Below, in pieces: positions 59,507-64,000 of a stretch of 64,000 nucleotides of DNA. The notes below the pieces were generated by a model. The model did no database searches, had not been told where the DNA came from, and saw only the letters and a program-made list of their open reading frames with translations. The stretch comes from Bradyrhizobium canariense. GTDB lineage: Bacteria > Pseudomonadota > Alphaproteobacteria > Rhizobiales > Xanthobacteraceae. Every line of letters begins with the position of its first letter. The stretch's first letter is position 1. The stretch is taken from assembly GCF_900105125.1 (NCBI RefSeq), contig NZ_LT629750.1, positions 1,116,001 through 1,180,000 of the forward strand, written 5' to 3'. A program made the position numbers and the translations under genes.

Positions 59507-59713
59507 ATGAAATGGCTGCGATGGACCCCAGATCGAAATGGCATTGTGGGCGTTATACTCGCCCTGTGTTTCATCGTCTGCATCTTCGCCGTCGTTGTGA
59601 TTTATCTTCCTGATTTTCAGCAACGAAAGGCGAGTGCGGGTTTTGGTCCTGATTGGGACTGCGTGGCCCAGGCCAGGGGCGATCCGGTCTGTATCAAGAA
59701 GCCGGGCCGCTGA
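59507..59713 (+). CDS. Small single-span membrane protein
   Basis: A 68-residue protein: MKWLRWTPDRNGIVGV, a membrane helix (ILALCFIVCIFAVVVIYL), then a short exported tail with a Cys pair (DWDCVAQARGDPVCIKK). I recall similar small proteins with this DWxC...GxPxCIKK tail in Bradyrhizobium, without known function. The ATG at 59507 is the likely start; the frame is open upstream over the end of the previous gene (ATG at 59441). It is only 20 bases after that gene. Confidence 0.7.
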   Translation: MKWLRWTPDRNGIVGVILALCFIVCIFAVVVIYLPDFQQRKASAGFGPDWDCVAQARGDPVCIKKPGR

Positions 59714-59721
59714 CTCAGCGT

Positions 59722-60825
59722 TCAGGATGACGGCGGCGCCAGATCCGCCGCCTCAAAATTGAACCGGTCCCGCAAATTCTTGCGCGATTCCAGGATGCTC
59801 TTCAGGAACGCCCGATCGGTGTCATTGGTCATCATCGGCTCGATCAGATCGAGCTGGTTCATCGCAACAAGCTGCAGGATTTCGGTGCGGGGTTTGCCGG
59901 CGCCGTCGCGCGGCAGGGCTTGTACCACCTGGATATGCTCGGGCGGTTTCGGCCCCTTGGCCGCCGCCAACTCCTGGTGCAGTTGGCTTTCGAGCGCGGT
60001 CTGATCGGCTTCGACGAAGGCATAAAGCCCGACGCCGGTGCGGCGGTCGGCGAAGGCGACAATGGCGGTATCGCGGACGGCGGGATTTTTCCTGATCAGA
60101 TCGATCAGCACTGGCGCGTCATTGACCAGCCTCCGGCCACCGCCTTCGCGATCGGTGAAGTTGAACACGCCGCGGGTAATCGCGCGGTAGACTTTTTTGC
60201 CGGTCATAAGCCAGAGCCGCGCCACGAAGGATTTCCGCGCGAGAATCTTGCGTTCCTTCGGCGTCAGCGCCTCCGGCGCATAGGTGCGCTTGTGCTTGAG
60301 CAGATGCCGGAGATCCTCATAGGCCGCGATACGAAACAGTCGGCTTCGTCTCCGGAAGCAGGCCGCGAGCTGGAAGTCGGTGAGATAGGCACATCCGTCA
60401 CTGCCGCGCAGCCAGTTCTGCTCCTTGGCGAGGTCGTTGTGGCAGATGCCGGCGCGATGCAGCTTGCGCAGCGCCACCTTGGCGGAGCGGAAATAGGCGA
60501 CGTCGCCGGTTGGTTTGGCGAGATGTAGCGCCACGCCGTTGATGAACCCGCGCACCAGAGCCTGCCGGCCGGCCCATAATAGTTCCGGCCCGACGTGGAG
60601 GTCGCGCGCCAGCGCCAAGGCGCGGCGCTCGCGCATGAACAGATGACGCGCGAGGACATAGGACCACCACGGCACCTGATCGAGGCGTCGTAGCACCGCG
60701 TCGACTTCGCCGTCGCGCTCGCGAAAACGGCCGCGCTCGACGGTCGAAAACACGTCGCGCTTCAGCAGCACGCCTTCGGTCCATCGCGCCGCCAGAACAG
60801 CGGCATCCTCTCTGGGCAAGCTCAT
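59722..60825 (-). CDS. Kinase-like protein fused to an ANL-type C-terminal domain
   Basis: A 367-residue protein. The first ~230 residues look like a lipopolysaccharide-kinase/small-molecule-kinase fold: catalytic-loop HNDLAKEQN (His129, Asp131) and DFQLA (Asp150) in the DFG position. Residues ~249-320 (AVRDTAIVAFADRRTGVGLYAFVEAD ... ALPRDGAGKPRTEIL, in parts) resemble the C-terminal lid domain of ANL adenylating enzymes, with Lys311 in the place of the motif A10 lysine, but no adenylating core is present. The ATG at 60825 is seven bases after the trmFO stop; the frame is open into trmFO. Function unknown. Confidence 0.78.
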   Translation of the reverse strand: MSLPREDAAVLAARWTEGVLLKRDVFSTVERGRFRERDGEVDAVLRRLDQVPWWSYVLARHLFMRERRALALARDLHVGPELLWAGRQALVRGFINGVALHLAKPTGDVAYFRSAKVALRKLHRAGICHNDLAKEQNWLRGSDGCAYLTDFQLAACFRRRSRLFRIAAYEDLRHLLKHKRTYAPEALTPKERKILARKSFVARLWLMTGKKVYRAITRGVFNFTDREGGGRRLVNDAPVLIDLIRKNPAVRDTAIVAFADRRTGVGLYAFVEADQTALESQLHQELAAAKGPKPPEHIQVVQALPRDGAGKPRTEILQLVAMNQLDLIEPMMTNDTDRAFLKSILESRKNLRDRFNFEAADLAPPSS

Positions 60826-60832
60826 GAAGGAC

Positions 60833-62266
60833 TCACGCCGCGGCCTGGGCCTGGAGGTTGTCCACGATCCATCGATCGAGATCGGCCAGCGCACGGGCAC
60901 TGATCGCCTGTTTCTTCGCAACCGTCTTTTCGTTGCCGCGCAAGCGGCTGCCATCAGCCTTTTTGGCCGGCGGATTGGTGAGCGGCGGAAACAGCCCGAA
61001 ATTGATGTTCATCGGCTGGAACGAGCGCGGGCCGGCGTCGATGGTTTCGATATGGCCGCCGGTGATGTGGCCGAGCAGCGAGCCAAGCGCCGTGGTCGAT
61101 GGTGGCGGCGCCAGCGACCGCGAACAGGCCTCGGCCGCGGCATAGAGGCCGGCGATCAGTCCGATGCTAGCGGATTCCACATAGCCTTCGCAGCCGGTCA
61201 TCTGGCCGGCGAAGCGCAGCCGTGGTTGCGCACGCAGCCGCAACTGCGTGTCCAGCAGCTTCGGTGAATTCAGGAAGGTGTTCCGGTGCAGTCCGCCGAG
61301 CCGGGCGAATTCGGCGCCCTCAAGCCCGGGGATAGTGCGGAACACACGTTGCTGGGCGCCGTGCTTCAGCTTGGTTTGAAAGCCGACCATGTTGTAGAGC
61401 GTGCCGAGCTTGTTGTCCTGACGCAACTGGACGATCGCATAGGCCTTCACAGTCGGATCGTGCGGGTTGGTGAGCCCGACCGGCTTCATGGGGCCGTGGC
61501 GCAGCGTCTCGCGGCCGCGCTCCGCCATCACCTCGACCGGCAGGCAGCCGTCGAAATAGGGCGTGTTGGTTTCCCACTCCTTGAAATCGACCTTCTCGCC
61601 GGCAACGAGTGCATCGACGAAAGCGTCGTACTGCTCCTTGGTCATGGGGCAGTTGATGTAATCAGCGCCGGTCCCACCAGGACCTACCTTGTCGTAGCGT
61701 GACTGAAACCACGCCACCGACATATCGATGGAATCCCGATGCACGATCGGAGCGATCGCGTCGAAGAATGCCAGCGCGTTCTCGTCGGTCAGTCCGCGAA
61801 TCGCGTCCGCGAGGCCTGCGGAAGTCAGCGGGCCGGTTGCGACAATGACGTTGCGCCACTCTGCCGGCGGCAGGCCGCCGACCTCGGCGCGATCAATCTC
61901 GATCAGGGGATGCTCGGAGAGAGCCTTGGTGACGGCGGCGGAAAATCCGTCGCGGTCGACCGCCAACGCGCCCCCGGCTGGAACCTGATTGGCATCGGCC
62001 GCCCGCATGATCAGCGAGCCCAACCGGCGCATTTCGGCGTGCAGCAGTCCGACCGCATTGTTGGCGGCGTCGTCGGAGCGAAACGAATTGGAGCAGACGA
62101 GCTCCGCGAGCCCATCGGTGCGATGGGCTTCGGTCATTCGTTCGGGGCGCATCTCGTGCAGCACAACGCGGACGCCGGTCTCGGCAACCTGCCAGGCAGC
62201 TTCCGAGCCGGCGAGGCCCGCGCCGATGATGTGCACGGGTTCAGTAGAGGATTTGATGCCAGTCAT
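60833..62266 (-). CDS. trmFO: tRNA (uracil-5-)-methyltransferase TrmFO (folate-dependent)
   Basis: A 477-residue flavoprotein that methylates U54 of tRNA with methylenetetrahydrofolate. The FAD motif is [19 protein letters not shown], followed by the family blocks [30 protein letters not shown] and [19 protein letters not shown]. Full length. It precedes the kinase-like gene by seven bases, so the two are probably co-transcribed. Confidence 0.97.
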   Translation of the reverse strand: MTGIKSSTEPVHIIGAGLAGSEAAWQVAETGVRVVLHEMRPERMTEAHRTDGLAELVCSNSFRSDDAANNAVGLLHAEMRRLGSLIMRAADANQVPAGGALAVDRDGFSAAVTKALSEHPLIEIDRAEVGGLPPAEWRNVIVATGPLTSAGLADAIRGLTDENALAFFDAIAPIVHRDSIDMSVAWFQSRYDKVGPGGTGADYINCPMTKEQYDAFVDALVAGEKVDFKEWETNTPYFDGCLPVEVMAERGRETLRHGPMKPVGLTNPHDPTVKAYAIVQLRQDNKLGTLYNMVGFQTKLKHGAQQRVFRTIPGLEGAEFARLGGLHRNTFLNSPKLLDTQLRLRAQPRLRFAGQMTGCEGYVESASIGLIAGLYAAAEACSRSLAPPPSTTALGSLLGHITGGHIETIDAGPRSFQPMNINFGLFPPLTNPPAKKADGSRLRGNEKTVAKKQAISARALADLDRWIVDNLQAQAAA

Positions 62267-62322
62267 CGCGCAGGGTTAGCGCTTTTTTAGCCGCAGTGGA
62301 ATGCGCGAACGCTGGATACGAC

Positions 62323-62346
62323 AACGCCCGCAGCAAGGCGGGCGTT
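62323..62346. terminator. Hairpin between the DUF1127 and trmFO genes
   Basis: AACGCCCGC (62323-62331) pairs exactly with GCGGGCGTT (62338-62346) around a six-base loop, 29 bases beyond the DUF1127 stop. No T tract follows on the minus strand; a weak or Rho-assisted terminator is possible. Confidence 0.5.
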
Positions 62347-62374
62347 ATCCGTATCTCAGTCGGCCAAAAACGGA

Positions 62375-62527
62375 TCAGCCGTTATAGGTCCCGGCTGCAA
62401 CGCGCGGAATATCCGAGCGATCCAAGCCGATGTCAGCCAGTTCGCGATCGCTAAGCTGGGCCAGTTCGCTAACATTGCGCTGATATTCCCGGAACGCCTG
62501 GATCATGCGGATGAGCGAGAGCAACAT
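62375..62527 (-). CDS. Small DUF1127 protein
   Basis: A 50-residue protein reading MLLSLIRMIQAFREYQR followed by ELAQLSDRELADIGLDRSDI, the DUF1127 (YjiS-like) signature with Arg and Asp at conserved places. AAGGAG lies seven bases before the ATG. DUF1127 proteins of alphaproteobacteria have been linked to phosphate and carbon metabolism and RNA turnover, but no role can be read here. It is followed by a hairpin and then trmFO on the same strand. Confidence 0.85.
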   Translation of the reverse strand: MLLSLIRMIQAFREYQRNVSELAQLSDRELADIGLDRSDIPRVAAGTYNG

Positions 62528-63561
62528 GGGTATTCTCCTTCGTCTATACGATTCAGCGCTTGGAGGAACGCCTCATCGTTGAAATGAATATAGATCAGAA
62601 TATCGCACTGCGGGAGTTCAAATGCTGCGGTGCAGCTAAGCCGAAAACGCATGGCAACGGTAAGAAGTGATTAACCCCTGGAAATAGCTGAGCCAGTCAA
62701 TGATCGCCGGAAACGTCCCGACCATCAAATCTCAGAAAAAGCTTCATGAAATCACTGGATTGTCGCCGCAATGACACACCGATCCATGACAGCCCAAATG
62801 GGGATTTTATGTGTCTAGATCAAGGGTTCTCGGCGTTTCCGAGCTACGCTTTAGGGTAACAAAAACCTAATTCCTCATGCGCTGGCCGCATAAGGTTATA
62901 AAATGAATTTAAAATCAACACTTTGATTTAAAGTTCGGTCCGTACTTCGCTAGGCCCATCGCTCCGATTCCGAGCCTCAGCACACCCAAGCTCCTCAAGG
63001 ACCGATTCGCCGGACGGGGACAAGCCTGTCGCTCTATTCCCTCGGTGTGACGGCGCTGATTCGGACCACAGATCGCCATAGGCGGCTCTGGCACACCCAG
63101 CCTATGGCCAGGGAGCGCGGATCGGCAGGCAGACCCTAGGTTGCAAGGGGCAAAATCCGCTCGCGGTTCGTCGAGTCGAGAGGCGGAAGGGAAGCAGCTC
63201 GATCGTCGGGGTCGCCTGAGTGGCGCGGCGGCGCTCGAATCGCACCGGTGCAACGTCTGGGTGAGTAGATACCTTCACCTTCCGAAGGTCGCGCGCCTCG
63301 ATCGTGACGGAGAATTTTCAGCGAATGAAGAGTGCCTCTCCGGCTCGCCAAAGCCGTCGTGATGGCAGCCCAGCAGTGCAACCAAATTAGTTACGAAGCC
63401 GTAATGAAAATGCGTCGCTGTGCATGACGCTCTGCGCTGCGCGATGATCACAATTTGCTCGCGCAAAATTCATTCCGAAAGTTTCCCGCAATCGGCGATC
63501 AGTTATTTTACAGATTCCGGCAATGGCGTTGGATCTGTTCTAGACAGAACTGGAAAGTAAC
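62528..63561. other. About 1 kb without a convincing gene
   Basis: No reading frame here has a recognisable product, a good ribosome-binding site and family-like sequence. The first ~400 bases are more A/T-rich than the neighbourhood; an AT-rich inverted repeat (TTTAAAATCAA/TTGATTTAAA) lies near 62908-62932. The stretch from ~62940 to 63420 is GC-rich and looks like decayed coding sequence, but I cannot name an origin. It must contain the promoters of the DUF1127 gene and of the secreted protein at 63562. Confidence 0.6.
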
Positions 63562-63819
63562 ATGGTCAATAAGTTACTCGGAGCGGCCGCAATGGCCGCC
63601 GTTATGTACGTTGTTCCCGCATCTGCCGCACATCTAGGTGGCTGCAGTGGCGAAAACTTGGCGAAGACTGAATCGTCTGTCGAAACCATGGCTGACGGTG
63701 ACAGCAAGTGGGCGGCGGAAAAGGAAGTCGCGGCGGCACAGACCGCGCTGCTTGACAACAAATGGGGTGTCTGCGCCGTGCACCTGAACAAGGCGCTGCA
63801 GGCGACCGCGGCGAAGTAA
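63562..63819 (+). CDS. Small secreted protein
   Basis: An 85-residue protein with a Sec signal peptide (MVNKLLGAAAMAAVMYVVPASA). The mature part is mostly alpha-helical, Ala/Lys/Glu-rich, with Cys28 and Cys71 that could form a disulfide in the periplasm (GGCSGENLAK, NKWGVCAVHLNKAL). The ATG follows GGAAAG. I recall similar short exported proteins in Bradyrhizobium; no function is known. It converges with a lytic transglycosylase gene. Confidence 0.78.
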   Translation: MVNKLLGAAAMAAVMYVVPASAAHLGGCSGENLAKTESSVETMADGDSKWAAEKEVAAAQTALLDNKWGVCAVHLNKALQATAAK

Positions 63820-63891
63820 TCCGAATATCCGGGGCAGGGGGCCGGTTGCGTCGCGATCGGCCCTAGGCCTGTGACGAGAACCGAAAAGATC

Positions 63892-64000
63892 CTAAGGCGC
63901 GTGCGAGAGCTGGGTTGCAAAAGACGCAATCGTTTTCGCGTAGACTTCGCTTTTGTTCCATTGCTGGATCACGTTGAAGTTCGGGGTGCCGGGCTCCCAG
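63892..64000 (-). CDS. Lytic murein transglycosylase, C-terminal end only
   Basis: The last 36 codons, ending at TAG 63892-63894, read TPNFNVIQQWNKSEVYAKT and then FATQLSHAP. This is the C-terminal pattern of MltB/SltB-type lytic transglycosylases (NFxVIxxWNxSxxYAxxIxxxAxxL), which cut peptidoglycan glycan strands in the periplasm. The catalytic part lies beyond the window, so the enzyme class rests on this tail only. Confidence 0.75.
   Translation of the reverse strand, partial: WEPGTPNFNVIQQWNKSEVYAKTIASFATQLSHAP

Noticed and set aside
62915..63253. Minus-strand 112-codon frame in the 62.5-63.5 kb gap
   Set aside because: Arg/Pro/Ser-rich, no recognisable family, no ribosome-binding site; looks like chance or decayed sequence.

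Overview
The window is high-GC chromosomal DNA of an alphaproteobacterium, most likely Bradyrhizobium or a close relative in the Nitrobacteraceae. I base this on the gene order, on protein sequences recognisable from memory of that group, and on intergenic palindromes typical of it (GCATGATC...GATCATGC, GGTTCTGAT...ATCAGAACC, CCGGGCTTGACCCGG). No database search was run. It is mostly a housekeeping core. I see no rRNA, tRNA, CRISPR array, prophage or intact insertion sequence.

Layout. 1-5.3 kb: the C-terminal part of a cyclic-di-GMP GGDEF/EAL protein, a small secreted Ser/Gly/Thr-rich protein, and an MFS transporter divergent from a CGNR zinc-finger regulator across a large inverted repeat. 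5.3-9.7 kb (minus strand): ppiD-trpD-trpC-moaC. 10-18.9 kb: tpiA, secG, pyrG, NIPSNAP, VOC, kdsA, a frameshifted MFS gene, queF (minus) and eno. 18.9-23.1 kb: a redox group (old yellow enzyme, quinone-type reductase, Tat-exported metallo-beta-lactamase-fold protein, FMN reductase). 23.2-30.2 kb: an FtsB-like protein and the pyruvate dehydrogenase cluster pdhA-pdhB-DUF5076-pdhC-tautomerase-membrane protein-lpdA. 30.3-36.8 kb: a threonine-synthase-like enzyme, a Bug-type binding protein, a cytochrome P450, ilvD and an exoR-like gene.

36.8-49 kb: xthA and erpA (minus), then dgt-argS-SPOR protein-nagZ-scpA-scpB-tatA-tatB-tatC-serS, joining dNTP turnover, tRNA charging, peptidoglycan recycling, chromosome segregation and Tat export. 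49-62.5 kb: a Gly/His-rich secreted protein, surE-pcm-nlpD, a lone receiver, a DUF815 ATPase, yajC-secD-secF followed by homologues of two mitochondrial complex I assembly factors (NDUFAF3-like and NDUFAF6-like), a kinase-like/ANL-C-terminal-domain chimera, trmFO and a DUF1127 protein. 62.5-64 kb: about 1 kb with no convincing gene, a small secreted protein, and the 3' end of a lytic transglycosylase gene.

Glycolysis is linked through tpiA, eno and the complete pyruvate dehydrogenase set. Protein export is represented by secG, yajC/secD/secF and tatABC, and envelope assembly by ppiD, kdsA, ftsB, nagZ, the SPOR protein and nlpD. The points most worth a second look are the kinase/ANL chimera, the NDUFAF3/NDUFAF6 pair, the inverted repeat of the CGNR/MFS pair, the nested palindromes between tatC and serS, the broken MFS gene, and the small proteins embedded in the pdh cluster.
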